Shown: piece by piece, positions 14,866-22,818 of the stretch
Numbering within the stretch: position 1 is the first letter of the stretch
How the letters are laid out: the number at the start of each line of letters is the position of its first letter
Source of the DNA: an uncultured Acinetobacter sp.
Lineage (GTDB): Bacteria; Cyanobacteriota; Vampirovibrionia; Gastranaerophilales; Gastranaerophilaceae
Reading direction: 5' to 3'
Length of the DNA stretch: 28,155 nucleotides
NCBI GenBank assembly: GCA_946623365.1
Contig: CAMORE010000005.1
Coordinates: forward strand, 1 to 28,155
Program-made: the position numbers and the translations under genes
Notes under the pieces: model-generated
The model's input: the letters and a program-made list of their open reading frames with translations, nothing else
Databases searched by the model: none
What the model was told of the DNA's origin: nothing

Positions 14866-15036
14866 TTATAGAGGAACATCCTCCGGTATTATTTCTATAT
14901 CAGAAAGTTTGTTTTCAAAATTTGCTAATTTTACCTCATAGATATTTGTTTTCATTTCACGTCCTTGTTTAATGTTATTTTTTTGAGGTTGTATTCCATT
15001 AAATGCAATATTGTTGTTTGGATTTATTTTTACCAC
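14866..15036 (-). CDS. Short FN-tag peptide, paralogue A (GTG start)
   Basis: 56 residues starting at a GTG preceded by AGGAGG at the right distance, the strongest ribosome site in the window. An ATG-only search misses it. The product starts MVKIN-P-NNNI-A-FN-GIQ and ends DIEIIPEDVPL; only the next gene downstream is similar. Conservation of the first 13 residues with two substitutions, against a variable middle, argues for real translation and a functional N-terminus. It is the first gene of a probable three-gene unit and has a TGTAAM-N4-TGTAAM repeat about 80 bases upstream. Function unknown. Confidence 0.75.
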   Translation of the reverse strand: MVKINPNNNIAFNGIQPQKNNIKQGREMKTNIYEVKLANFENKLSDIEIIPEDVPL

Positions 15037-15117
15037 GAAATATCCTCCTGTTTAAATTTACTTCACATTACATTTATCGGCATAAATTTAAAAAACTTTA
15101 GTTTTTTTATAAAAACT

Positions 15118-15133
15118 GTTACAAATTGTTACA
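15118..15133 (-). promoter_or_regulatory. TGTAAM-N4-TGTAAM direct repeat, copy 3
   Basis: On the minus strand TGTAAC-AATT-TGTAAC, 10-bp period, reading towards the FN-tag peptide genes. The -10 is less clear here: TAAATT about 27 bases downstream is the nearest candidate. Confidence 0.55.
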
Positions 15134-15250
15134 TAAAATTTCAGGGATAGTTCAAGAAGTAATAGCAATAACAAATTGTCGATATGTAACTTTAGAAATT
15201 TACAATGAAAAAAAGTAAATAATCATTAAATTGACAGCTTTTTTTAATAT

Positions 15251-15796
15251 TTACAGTTCAAAATACATGGATTTATCAAATGTTCTTTCAGTACGGAAAT
15301 AACTGTTCATAAGACGGGCTCCTCTGATGACTTCAAGCCATAATGTATAATTGTTTTCAAAATCTTTTTTATTTCTGTTCATGTACTGAATTGTTACAAT
15401 TCCTCCATGCGCATTTGTTATACGCAGAAATTCGCAGTGAGCGGGAACTTCATTGTACTTATCAGTGCATCTTGTAAATATAACATCATTTTCATTCGCT
15501 TTTATCGTTTGATATTTTGCAGTAGGGTTAATTCTTACCATTTTTCTTATTTCATTTTGAGCAAAATATCTTGCAGGAAAGTCTGATTCATTGTAGGAGT
15601 GAACAACAATTGAGCGGGTCCAATTGTTTGAAGTTTGTCCGCCGGGGACGTATTGCAGAATTGCTTCATTCTCGCGTTTTTTATAGAACGCACTTTCCCA
15701 TAATTCTCCATCCGGAAAATGAAATATTATTGTTTCATAAGCGGATACTGCAAGTATCGTTAAAAATATACTAATGAATAAAAGGACTTTTTTCAT
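15251..15796 (-). CDS. Secreted or periplasmic protein of unknown function
   Basis: 181 residues beginning MKKVLLFISIFLTILAVSA, a clear signal peptide with a cleavage-type AYE after it and no lipobox cysteine. The mature part is mixed alpha/beta with several aromatic residues (FPDGELWESAFYKK, YFAQNEIRKMVR, YTLWLEVIRGARLM). Two mature-part cysteines (TRCTDKY, AHCEFL) could form a disulphide. The start at 15796 is set by GGAG nine bases upstream, which places it inside the 3' end of the Nif3-like gene (26-base overlap), so the two are probably co-transcribed. Not recognised. Confidence 0.75.
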   Translation of the reverse strand: MKKVLLFISIFLTILAVSAYETIIFHFPDGELWESAFYKKRENEAILQYVPGGQTSNNWTRSIVVHSYNESDFPARYFAQNEIRKMVRINPTAKYQTIKANENDVIFTRCTDKYNEVPAHCEFLRITNAHGGIVTIQYMNRNKKDFENNYTLWLEVIRGARLMNSYFRTERTFDKSMYFEL

Positions 15797-16445
15797 CTGC
15801 AATAACTCCGTTTTCACCAATTTGAGTAATCTCTTTTAAGATTATGGGTGCAAATATTTCACTTTCAAAATGCCCTATATCAAAAACTACTGAGCTTGTT
15901 TCAAATGCTGTATGAAATTTTAAATCACCAGTAACAAATGCATCTGTGCCGGCTTCATTTATAAATTCACTTCCTGAACCGGCGCAAAAGCCGATAGAGG
16001 AGATGATTTCAGTATTTTTGTTGTTTATATATCTTAAGTTTGGGGAAATCTTTAAAAGTCTTTGTTTAAGATTCTCTACAGACATTGGTTCTTTTAGATA
16101 AACTATTCTTGTAAATTCTTTGGCTTTCGATATTTTAAAACCAAGTTCTTTTATAAGCCTGTCAGTAGTCCCTCCTGATGCCTTGTCCAGATTAGTATGC
16201 GCACAGTATATATTTATACATTTCCATTCTGTCGGAACACAAAAAAGCGGATGATGGGATATTATCATATCACAATTTTTTTCTATCGCTTGAGATACTA
16301 CTTTATCTCCAACTGTGAGAGCAAACATAACTCTTTTTACTTCAGAACAGGAATTATCTATTACCCATCCCGAGCAGTCCCATTTTTCCTGTGCAGACAA
16401 AGGTGCAAAATCTTCTATTTTACGGACTAAATCATACTTGTTCAA
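15771..16445 (-). CDS. Nif3-like dinuclear metal centre protein (YqfO / GTP cyclohydrolase 1 type 2 family)
   Basis: 224 residues from a TTG start. Family members bind two metal ions; the biochemical role is poorly settled. Metal-ligand motifs are seen in ISHHPLF, AHTNLDKASGG, TGDLKFHTA and DIGHFESE. Size matches the short form without the inserted PII-like domain. The frame is open upstream to an ATG at 16496, but TTG at 16445 is preceded by GGAGAAAG at good spacing and gives the normal family N-terminus (LVRKIEDFAPLSAQEKWD). It overlaps the end of coaBC by 14 bases, so the two genes are probably translationally coupled. Confidence 0.85.
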   Translation of the reverse strand: MNKYDLVRKIEDFAPLSAQEKWDCSGWVIDNSCSEVKRVMFALTVGDKVVSQAIEKNCDMIISHHPLFCVPTEWKCINIYCAHTNLDKASGGTTDRLIKELGFKISKAKEFTRIVYLKEPMSVENLKQRLLKISPNLRYINNKNTEIISSIGFCAGSGSEFINEAGTDAFVTGDLKFHTAFETSSVVFDIGHFESEIFAPIILKEITQIGENGVIADEKSPFIH

Positions 16446-17622
16446 AAACTTTCTCCAAAATTTTTTTTGCGATATTTTGTTTTGTATCTTTTTCAATATG
16501 ATTGATATTTAAATTTTTGTCAATGATATAAACTTCATTTTCATCACTGTTAAAACCAATGTCTTTTCTTGATATGTCATTGGCAACTATAAAATCGCAC
16601 CCTTTATTTTTTATTTTTGTTTTAGCATTTTCCAGTAAATTTTCACTTTCTGCGCAAAAACCTATTATCTTTGCATTAGAACTTATAGCGCTTATTTCTT
16701 TTAAAATATCCGGATTTTTTGTTAATTGTATAGTTAACTCATTTTCTGATGTTTTTTTAATTTTGTTTTCCGAATAATTTAAGGCTCTGTAATCGGATAC
16801 AGCTGCTGCCATAATTACACAATCCTGTTCTTTTAAATTCTCTTTTACTGCTTGTTCCATTTCTTGAGCTGTTTCTACCGTAATATTTTTATAACTTCCG
16901 TCTGACTTAAAAGTAGAAATTAAAGTTACATCAGCACCCATATTTGAAGCGTTTTCAGCAAGCGCTAATCCCATTTTTCCGGAGGAATTATTCGTTATAA
17001 ACCGAACGGGGTCGATTTTTTCTCTTGTTCCGCCGGCTGTAATAAGTATTTTTTTCCCTGATAAATTTTGTGAACTTTTTAATGCAGGATTTAGTATTTT
17101 AACTGTTTCGTCGAAAATTTCTTCTGGCTCTCTCATCCTCCCGACAGCATTTACTCCGCAAGCCAGATATCCTTCTGACGGATATAAAATATTGAAACCT
17201 GCATTGGTTAATTTTGTTATATTTTCCTGAACAAATTTGTTTGACCACATGTTGTTGTTCATAGCAGGAACTATTAATATAGGTTTATTAAATGCGCAAG
17301 CAGTTGTCGTTAAAAGATTATCACAAATACCGTTTGCAATTTTCCCGACAGTATTAGCGGTAGCAGGCGCAATAACAAATATGTCGGATTCTGTAAGTGA
17401 TATGTGCTCAGGCTTGTATTCATCAATATCAAACTGTTCAATATAGACATCATTGTTTGATAAGGTTTGCAGTGTGAGTTTAGTGACAAATTTTAGAGCA
17501 TTTGGAGTAACTACAACCCGAACTTCTGCACCTGCTTTCCTATATAACCGAATTAGCAAACACGTCTTATATGCGGATATTCCGCCTGTAATTCCCAGTA
17601 ATATACGTTTTCCGTTTAACAT
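16432..17622 (-). CDS. coaBC: Bifunctional phosphopantothenoylcysteine decarboxylase / phosphopantothenate-cysteine ligase
   Basis: Two consecutive steps of coenzyme A synthesis in one protein (396 residues, normal length). The N-terminal flavoprotein half (CoaC) has GITGGISAYKT, the PAMNNNMW substrate motif and the ACGVNAVGRM loop with the active Cys. The C-terminal half (CoaB) has LITAGGTREKIDPVRFI, SSGKMG and MAAAVSDYR. The ATG at 17622 has no Shine-Dalgarno site; TATAAT lies six bases upstream, so the message is predicted to be leaderless. First gene of a minus-strand unit with the Nif3-like and secreted-protein genes, and divergent from a small secreted-protein gene that is also leaderless. 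Confidence 0.95.
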   Translation of the reverse strand: MLNGKRILLGITGGISAYKTCLLIRLYRKAGAEVRVVVTPNALKFVTKLTLQTLSNNDVYIEQFDIDEYKPEHISLTESDIFVIAPATANTVGKIANGICDNLLTTTACAFNKPILIVPAMNNNMWSNKFVQENITKLTNAGFNILYPSEGYLACGVNAVGRMREPEEIFDETVKILNPALKSSQNLSGKKILITAGGTREKIDPVRFITNNSSGKMGLALAENASNMGADVTLISTFKSDGSYKNITVETAQEMEQAVKENLKEQDCVIMAAAVSDYRALNYSENKIKKTSENELTIQLTKNPDILKEISAISSNAKIIGFCAESENLLENAKTKIKNKGCDFIVANDISRKDIGFNSDENEVYIIDKNLNINHIEKDTKQNIAKKILEKVFEQV

Positions 17623-17628
17623 ACAATT

Positions 17629-17634
17629 ATTATA
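17629..17634 (-). promoter_or_regulatory. -10 hexamer of leaderless coaBC
   Basis: TATAAT, then AATTGT, then ATG at 17622. No TGn extension. The nearest -35-like sequence, TTGTTA, is 20 bases upstream. Confidence 0.55.
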
Positions 17635-17681
17635 GAATAAAGAAAACTAATACTTAACAAAATTGATTTCATATGAAGTTA

Positions 17682-17690
17682 TGTTAATAT
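17682..17690 (+). promoter_or_regulatory. Extended -10 of the leaderless secreted-protein gene
   Basis: TGTTAATAT, then ATTAGT, then ATG at 17697. Back to back with the coaBC promoter. Confidence 0.5.
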
Positions 17691-17696
17691 ATTAGT

Positions 17697-18008
17697 ATGA
17701 AGAATTTAGTTTTATTATTAGTTTTTAGTTTATGTGTGTTATCATCATATGCTGTTTCAACTGATGCATCAAGATATGCTGAAAAAGAATACAGTAAACA
17801 AACCGGAAATCCTAAAGTAAGAATAAATGTAAAAAAAGAGCATACTGTTGAATACCAGCAAAAAATCGGGGATAAAGTTATTCCGGCTATAACGTACGGA
17901 TACGGAGATATGAAAGCTCAAAAAATGCGCAAAACAAGAATTACATATATTTGTTTGTTGGATGAAGATTGTAACCCTATGTGGAGTTATATTGTTCCTA
18001 GTAAATAG
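17697..18008 (+). CDS. Small secreted protein of unknown function
   Basis: 103 residues. It begins MKNLVLLLVFSLCVLSSYA, a signal peptide with an AVS-type cleavage site. The mature part of about 84 residues is basic (VRINVKKEHTVEY, KAQKMRKTRIT) and has two cysteines close to the C-terminus (ICLLDEDC). Repeated short beta-like segments suggest a small beta fold. Not recognised. It has no ribosome-binding site and the extended -10 ends six bases before the ATG. The reverse-strand reading is not supported. A strong shared terminator follows 32 bases later. Confidence 0.75.
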   Translation: MKNLVLLLVFSLCVLSSYAVSTDASRYAEKEYSKQTGNPKVRINVKKEHTVEYQQKIGDKVIPAITYGYGDMKAQKMRKTRITYICLLDEDCNPMWSYIVPSK

Positions 18009-18040
18009 ATGAATGAATGTATGTTTGCACGACAAATAAT

Positions 18041-18072
18041 AAAGAACCTCGGTTCATGAACCGAGGTTCTTT
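18041..18072. terminator. Bidirectional terminator, perfect palindrome
   Basis: Perfect 16+16 palindrome with GC core GAACCTCGGTTC, three A on the left and TTTTG on the right. It serves both the small secreted protein (+) and the rubrerythrin gene (-). Confidence 0.85.
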
Positions 18073-18090
18073 TGTTAAAACTTATTATAT

Positions 18091-18636
18091 TTAATTCCCG
18101 AAGTATCTTGCAAGCAGTCCGTCAAAGCCTCTGCCATGGCGAGCTTCATCTTTTGCCATTTCGTGAACTGTATCATGGATAGCATCAAGACCTAATTCTT
18201 TAGCTCTTTTTGCAAGTTTTAATTTACCGTCACATGCACCGAATTCAGCTTCAGCCCTCATCTCAAGATTTTTCTTAGTAGAATTTGTCAAAACTTCTCC
18301 TAATAATTCAGCAAATCTTGAAGCGTGGTCTGCTTCTTCAAATGCGTATCTTTTATATGCTTCCGCTATTTCAGGGAATCCTTCTCTGTCAGCTTGTCTT
18401 GACATTGCAAGGTACATGCCTACTTCTGCGCATTCTCCGTTAAAGTTAGCTCTTAGACCTTCCATGATTTGCGGATCCAAATCTTTTGCTATTCCTACTC
18501 TATGCTCATCTGCATATTCTTTTACACCATCTTCTACTTTTGTAAAAACTTCTTTTACGGCGCCGCAAACCGGACAAGTTTCCGGAGCTTCACCTTCTAC
18601 TGTGTAACCGCATACTGAACAAACGTATTTTGCCAT
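18091..18636 (-). CDS. Reverse rubrerythrin (rubredoxin domain N-terminal)
   Basis: 181 residues. An N-terminal rubredoxin-like iron site is formed by CSVCGY and CPVCGA (residues 6-24). A ferritin-like four-helix domain with a di-iron site follows, with ligand motifs NGECAEVGM, EEADHASRF and KDEARHGRGF. Classical rubrerythrins have the opposite order. Reversed rubrerythrins of clostridia act as NADH-linked peroxidases protecting anaerobes from peroxide and oxygen, so this suggests an anaerobic or microaerobic host. ATG 18636 is preceded by GGGAG and gives the normal start MAKYVC; the longer frame from 18681 lacks a ribosome site. Single gene. Confidence 0.92.
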   Translation of the reverse strand: MAKYVCSVCGYTVEGEAPETCPVCGAVKEVFTKVEDGVKEYADEHRVGIAKDLDPQIMEGLRANFNGECAEVGMYLAMSRQADREGFPEIAEAYKRYAFEEADHASRFAELLGEVLTNSTKKNLEMRAEAEFGACDGKLKLAKRAKELGLDAIHDTVHEMAKDEARHGRGFDGLLARYFGN

Positions 18637-18819
18637 ATCTAATATCTCCCTTTTTATATGTACACAAATGCATAGTATCATGAAGAAAATTTTGTATCAA
18701 GAATTTTAAGAACTAAAGTTTAATTGTTTATACACAGTATTAAAGGTGATATTTGAGAATAAAGTCGTATGTCTTGATGTTTGATACTGTTTAATATACA
18801 CTTAATGTGGAGAACTATC

Positions 18820-20352
18820 ATGACTATTATTTTATATTTATATATTACGATTTTTACTGTATATTTCATTCTATTAGCTGCTGTCAGCCTAAAAAAAGAA
18901 CGTAAAATTCGCGATAAATATACATCAAAAGACTCTAATCTTTGCGTAGTTTTGTATGCTTCAGGTGAAGCCGGTACCCTTGAATATTTAATAAGACAGC
19001 TAAAAAGCCAAACGTACATAAAAGAGCGTTATACAATATATGTAATTTTAGATAAAGTTGAAAATCCTCCGGAATTTATTTTTCAAACAGATTTGGGAAT
19101 AAATGTTATTAATATAAATAATCTTGAACCTATCGGAAAAAGTCAAGCGTATTCTATACTTGCAGAAAAGTTGAGTGAAGTACAAAATCTGGACGCATAT
19201 GTATTTATGGATGCAAAAAATTACGTAGATTCGGATTTTTTGGAAAACATCAATTTTTATTTAACAAAATATCCTGTGTTTATGCCAATGATAAGTTACA
19301 TTGGTGAAGATACCGAGTTAGGCTTTTGGGATAATATAAAAGTTACTTATTCAAGATACATATCTAATTTTATTTATGCTTCAAGAAGCAAACTGGGACT
19401 TACAAATTTACTTAATACTGACGTATTTGTGATTAAGAGAGATTTGCTTAATAAAATCGGATCTTTTGATTTTAAGGATAAAATATCTGAAGCTAATTAT
19501 ACAATCAAGCTTTCTAAAGAAGGGATTAATGTAGGATTTGTTAATGATGTAAAAATATATCGAGAAATAGAGAATTTCGATTTAAGAATACCATCTCTTT
19601 CCAAACGTTTGGAAATATTCTGGCATAATTGGACAAAGGGCGGGAATCTTTTAACATTCGAATACATATCATCATTGCTTGTTCCGAACTGGCTTGTATG
19701 TATTCTTATTTACTCGTTTTTACTTTCTCATACATACCATTTTGGCGGAGTTAACGTATTTGGATTATTTGATGCAGATTTCACATTTATACTAATTACT
19801 TTCATAACTCTCGTACTTGCATTCAGTTTGAGTCTCTTTAAAACAGGTATTTATGCGAAGGATTATTTGTATTTATTTTCGTATCCGATATTTTCTTTGA
19901 TTCATATTACAAAGAATTTCCCTCCGATAAGATTCGTGAGAAATTTCATTAAAAACAAAAACAGAGTTCATAATATAGAGAAAATGATGACTGATGCTAC
20001 TGTTTCTGACGGTCAGAATGATTATCCTTGCAAGATTGAATTAATATCCGATGACGGACTGGCAAAAGTTAAATTTATAAATAAAAACAAAACATACACT
20101 ACAAAAAATAATCATTTACGTATGGTTGATGCAATAAAAGAATTGTCGCAAAAACTCAATGATTATGGGTTAACTCTAAAAATCTGCCAGAATTGCAGAC
20201 ATTTTCAACCTGTTGTAGACGGCTCAACTAATATGGTAAAAGGTAATTGCAGATGCAAATTTGAAGGACGTGTCGAAGGAGATATTGTTCCTACTTTAAT
20301 TTGGAATATTTGTCCGAATTTTGAAAAAGAAAATGTCGTAAACCTATTCTAA
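18820..20352 (+). CDS. Membrane glycosyltransferase-2-like protein, catalytic motifs degenerate, Cys-rich tail
   Basis: 510 residues: an N-terminal membrane helix (2-23), a GT2 domain (about 38-270), two or three membrane segments (about 285-345), then a cytoplasmic tail. GT2 landmarks are recognisable, but the acidic residues that hold metal and act as base are replaced: DAK (131-133) instead of DAD, EAN (224-226) instead of TED, and LEIFWHNWTKGG in place of QRxRW. The tail has Cys456, 459, 477, 479 and 498, a possible zinc site. It is either an inactive relative (scaffold or sensor) or an unusual transferase. ATG 18820 is chosen because GGAG precedes it by seven bases. It ends four bases from a convergent gene. 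Confidence 0.75.
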   Translation: MTIILYLYITIFTVYFILLAAVSLKKERKIRDKYTSKDSNLCVVLYASGEAGTLEYLIRQLKSQTYIKERYTIYVILDKVENPPEFIFQTDLGINVININNLEPIGKSQAYSILAEKLSEVQNLDAYVFMDAKNYVDSDFLENINFYLTKYPVFMPMISYIGEDTELGFWDNIKVTYSRYISNFIYASRSKLGLTNLLNTDVFVIKRDLLNKIGSFDFKDKISEANYTIKLSKEGINVGFVNDVKIYREIENFDLRIPSLSKRLEIFWHNWTKGGNLLTFEYISSLLVPNWLVCILIYSFLLSHTYHFGGVNVFGLFDADFTFILITFITLVLAFSLSLFKTGIYAKDYLYLFSYPIFSLIHITKNFPPIRFVRNFIKNKNRVHNIEKMMTDATVSDGQNDYPCKIELISDDGLAKVKFINKNKTYTTKNNHLRMVDAIKELSQKLNDYGLTLKICQNCRHFQPVVDGSTNMVKGNCRCKFEGRVEGDIVPTLIWNICPNFEKENVVNLF

Positions 20353-20356
20353 GCAT

Positions 20357-21142
20357 TTAAACTGATTTTATTTTTAGCGGATAATCTTCAATTTGACTTT
20401 TATCGGTTTTGTATTCCCATACGGTCATAATATCACAGATCGATTCTTCATTTTTTTCAATTTTATGAACATAGCATAATGAGTCTTCCGTTTTATAGGT
20501 CGAGCACGTTAAAATATCGTCTAAAAAAGTTTCCTTATTAAATCTTACGTTTAGTTTTTTTACGTAATGAGATTTTTTAAATTCTTTCGGAGCTGTCATT
20601 TCTGCCAAATTTATATAGCTTTTGTTATTAACATGGTTATTAAAATCCAAATCCGATAAGTTATTTTTATGGCTTATTTCGTTATATTTTTCTTTAATAT
20701 CAGGTAAAATGAATTTTTTATGTTCTCCTATAGCTAATTCTTCATACACGTTGAATCTCTCTGCAACAATATCCGTTTTAATAGGTCTTTTAGATATAGA
20801 ATCTATCAAAAACCAACAAGCATTGCCTTTTGCAAATATTTTATCATTGTAATAAAGATAAAAATCAGTGTAAATTTTAAGTCTTGATAATTCGGATATC
20901 CATATTTCAATGTTAATTTCTTCAGACCAAAACGGAAGCATGTCTGCAAAATTTATATTAAATTCTCCGACAACCCAGTACATATTTTTAGAAAACAAAT
21001 CGTATGCTGCCATTCTTTTTGTTGCTGTATATCTGGCAAATGCATCCTGAATATACATTATTGCAGCAATAGGTCTTAATCTGTAGTTTTCTAAATCCAT
21101 ATTATCAAGAATTACATTATATTTTTTAGCGTATTTATCCAT
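20357..21142 (-). CDS. Acyl-ACP thioesterase (FatA/FatB-type double hotdog)
   Basis: 261 residues with two hotdog domains. The second contains LSDLDFNNHVNNKSYI, the catalytic Asp-Asn-His region of bacterial acyl-ACP thioesterases, and the first ends with ACWFLIDSISKRPI. The enzyme would release fatty acids from acyl carrier protein in the cytoplasm, setting chain length or recycling acyl-ACP. The start is the only ATG giving the normal N-terminus; the upstream GGGAT is distant and weak. It begins 30 bases after the metallo-hydrolase gene, probably one operon. No other fatty-acid gene is adjacent. Confidence 0.85.
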   Translation of the reverse strand: MDKYAKKYNVILDNMDLENYRLRPIAAIMYIQDAFARYTATKRMAAYDLFSKNMYWVVGEFNINFADMLPFWSEEINIEIWISELSRLKIYTDFYLYYNDKIFAKGNACWFLIDSISKRPIKTDIVAERFNVYEELAIGEHKKFILPDIKEKYNEISHKNNLSDLDFNNHVNNKSYINLAEMTAPKEFKKSHYVKKLNVRFNKETFLDDILTCSTYKTEDSLCYVHKIEKNEESICDIMTVWEYKTDKSQIEDYPLKIKSV

Positions 21143-21172
21143 TTTTTTTATATCCCGTTCTGTTAATAGTTT

Positions 21173-21778
21173 TTACAAAAAATGATTGTGTGATTTTTCC
21201 CAGCCAATATCAGATGATTCACCATGCCCCGGATAAATTAATATGGAATCGTCTAAAGTAAATATCTTATTTTTTATACTTTGTACCAGTTGGTTAAAAT
21301 CCCCGCCTTCCAAATCACATCTGCCTACAGACTCTTTGAAAATTGTATCTCCCGAAAACAGGTTATTTTCTATTAGGTAGCATACCCCGCCTTGAGTATG
21401 CCCCGGAGTCTGAATAACTTTAATATCTTTGTTCCCGATCTTTAAAATATCGTCATCTTCAATAAATACATCAATCTGAGGTATCGTTACTTCATCTGCT
21501 CCAAACATTGCCAAATATTGATTTGCTTTTTTTAGAATATCCAAATCATCTTTATTCATTACAACTTTAGCAGATGACGGTTTTATTCCTCCAATGTGAT
21601 CAAAATGCCCATGGGTAAGCAAAATGTATTTTAAATCGGCACCATATTCCTTGATTGTGTCATATATTTTTTTATCAAATGCTGAGCAATCAATTAATAC
21701 AGCTTCTTTTGATTCTTCATCTATAATAAGGTAATTATTATTTTCAATCGGCGGCTCTATAAATCTTTTTATAATCAT
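21173..21778 (-). CDS. Metallo-beta-lactamase-fold hydrolase (glyoxalase II-like)
   Basis: 201 residues, compact form as in YcbL-type hydrolases. The zinc-binding LTHGHFDHIGG and the later ligands in TPGHTQGG, FSGDTIF and YPGHG are all present. Likely hydrolyses thioesters such as hydroxyacyl-glutathione or a related small-molecule ester; the exact substrate cannot be told from the sequence. No ribosome site. TGATATAAT lies six bases before the ATG, so translation is predicted leaderless. Divergent from the HAD phosphatase gene, which uses the same arrangement, and followed by the thioesterase gene. Confidence 0.9.
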   Translation of the reverse strand: MIIKRFIEPPIENNNYLIIDEESKEAVLIDCSAFDKKIYDTIKEYGADLKYILLTHGHFDHIGGIKPSSAKVVMNKDDLDILKKANQYLAMFGADEVTIPQIDVFIEDDDILKIGNKDIKVIQTPGHTQGGVCYLIENNLFSGDTIFKESVGRCDLEGGDFNQLVQSIKNKIFTLDDSILIYPGHGESSDIGWEKSHNHFL

Positions 21779-21784
21779 ACAAAT

Positions 21785-21793
21785 ATTATATCA
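21785..21793 (-). promoter_or_regulatory. Extended -10 of the leaderless metallo-hydrolase gene
   Basis: TGATATAAT, then ATTTGT, then ATG at 21778. The nine-base element is identical to those of era and the gene at 23345. Confidence 0.6.
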
Positions 21794-21860
21794 AAAAGAA
21801 GTTATAAAATATTCTTTGTTGATTTTTGTTTGTTCAGTATAAATGAGTTTTTCAATTTTA

Positions 21861-21869
21861 TGGTAGAAT
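21861..21869 (+). promoter_or_regulatory. Extended -10 of the leaderless HAD gene
   Basis: TGGTAGAAT, then ATTGAT, then ATG at 21876. Confidence 0.55.
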
Positions 21870-21875
21870 ATTGAT

Positions 21876-22664
21876 ATGATAAAGTTGATTGCGACTGATA
21901 TAGACGGAACAATTCTAATCCCTGAGGGCGGTTTTACGAACGGAATTAAGCGCTGTTTTGAGAAACTAAAAAAAACAGACGTAAAAGTTGTTTTAGTTAC
22001 CGGAAGGATGAATCATGCCGCTAAGTTAATTGCGGATGAAATCGGACTTGATACGCCTGTGGTATCTTATCAGGGCGGGTTAATAAAGCATAACGATGAT
22101 ATTTTATATGAAAGATATTTAGCAGAAGAACAAGCTGATAAAATTCTCAGTTGGGCAAAAGAAGAAAAAATTCACGTTAACTTATACAATAATGACATTT
22201 TGTATTCCGAAAAACAATGTCCTGAAATAGAAAGATACTGTAATAACCGTCATACGGAATATATGATTAAGCCGTTTAGTGAAGTAAAAAGAGATAAAGT
22301 GAATAAAATTCTGGCTATTGATTATAATAATGCAACGCGAATAGATCGTTTGGAGAAAGAACTTTCGGATAAATTCCCTGAACTGTATATAGTTAAATCA
22401 ACGCCGTATTTTCTGGAATTCTCTCATCCGGAAGCTTCAAAATACTGCGCTGTTAAATATTTACAAAAGTATTGGAATTTAAAAGACGATGAGATTTTAA
22501 CCATAGGTGATCAAAATAATGACATAGCTCTTTTAGAAGCAGGCGGAATAAAAGTAGCGATGGGAAATGCAACTGATGAACTAAAAGCAGTTGCTGATTA
22601 TATCACAGATTCCGTATATAATGACGGTTTTGCAAAAGCAATGGATGAATTTGTATTTAATTAA
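21876..22664 (+). CDS. Cof-type HAD-superfamily phosphatase
   Basis: 262 residues with a class IIB cap, as in YidA/Cof-type sugar-phosphate and flavin-phosphate phosphatases. Motif I ATDIDGTIL (nucleophile Asp), motif II VTGRM, motif III Lys in HPEASKYCAVKYL, and motif IV TIGDQNNDIALL followed by GGIKVAMGNA are all intact. The cap lies between about residues 85 and 190. Substrate not predictable. No ribosome site is present; the start is fixed by the family N-terminus and the -10 six bases upstream. Divergent from the metallo-hydrolase gene. Confidence 0.92.
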   Translation: MIKLIATDIDGTILIPEGGFTNGIKRCFEKLKKTDVKVVLVTGRMNHAAKLIADEIGLDTPVVSYQGGLIKHNDDILYERYLAEEQADKILSWAKEEKIHVNLYNNDILYSEKQCPEIERYCNNRHTEYMIKPFSEVKRDKVNKILAIDYNNATRIDRLEKELSDKFPELYIVKSTPYFLEFSHPEASKYCAVKYLQKYWNLKDDEILTIGDQNNDIALLEAGGIKVAMGNATDELKAVADYITDSVYNDGFAKAMDEFVFN

Positions 22665-22697
22665 AAATCAGCTAAAAACAGTTTTTTTAATACTAAT

Positions 22698-22713
22698 TGT
22701 AAAGTTTTGTAAA
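22698..22713 (+). promoter_or_regulatory. TGTAAM-N4-TGTAAM direct repeat, copy 4, with downstream -10
   Basis: TGTAAA-GTTT-TGTAAA, 10-bp period, and a TATAAT at 22745-22750, 31 bases downstream. It reads towards the unknown gene at 22819. A run of TATA-rich short repeats (22734-22769) surrounds the -10. Confidence 0.55.
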
Positions 22714-22818
22714 GCCAAGGGTTTAGAAAAGTGTATATATAGTATATAATAATAGTATATAAGTATATTAACGGATTAGTATTAGCAGATTAGTTATATT
22801 AAACCTAAGGACAAGAAT

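Noticed and set aside
22734..22769. TATA-rich repeats ahead of the 153-residue protein as a CRISPR or iteron array
   Set aside because: Units are short, irregular and AT-only, consistent with a promoter region in AT-rich DNA.
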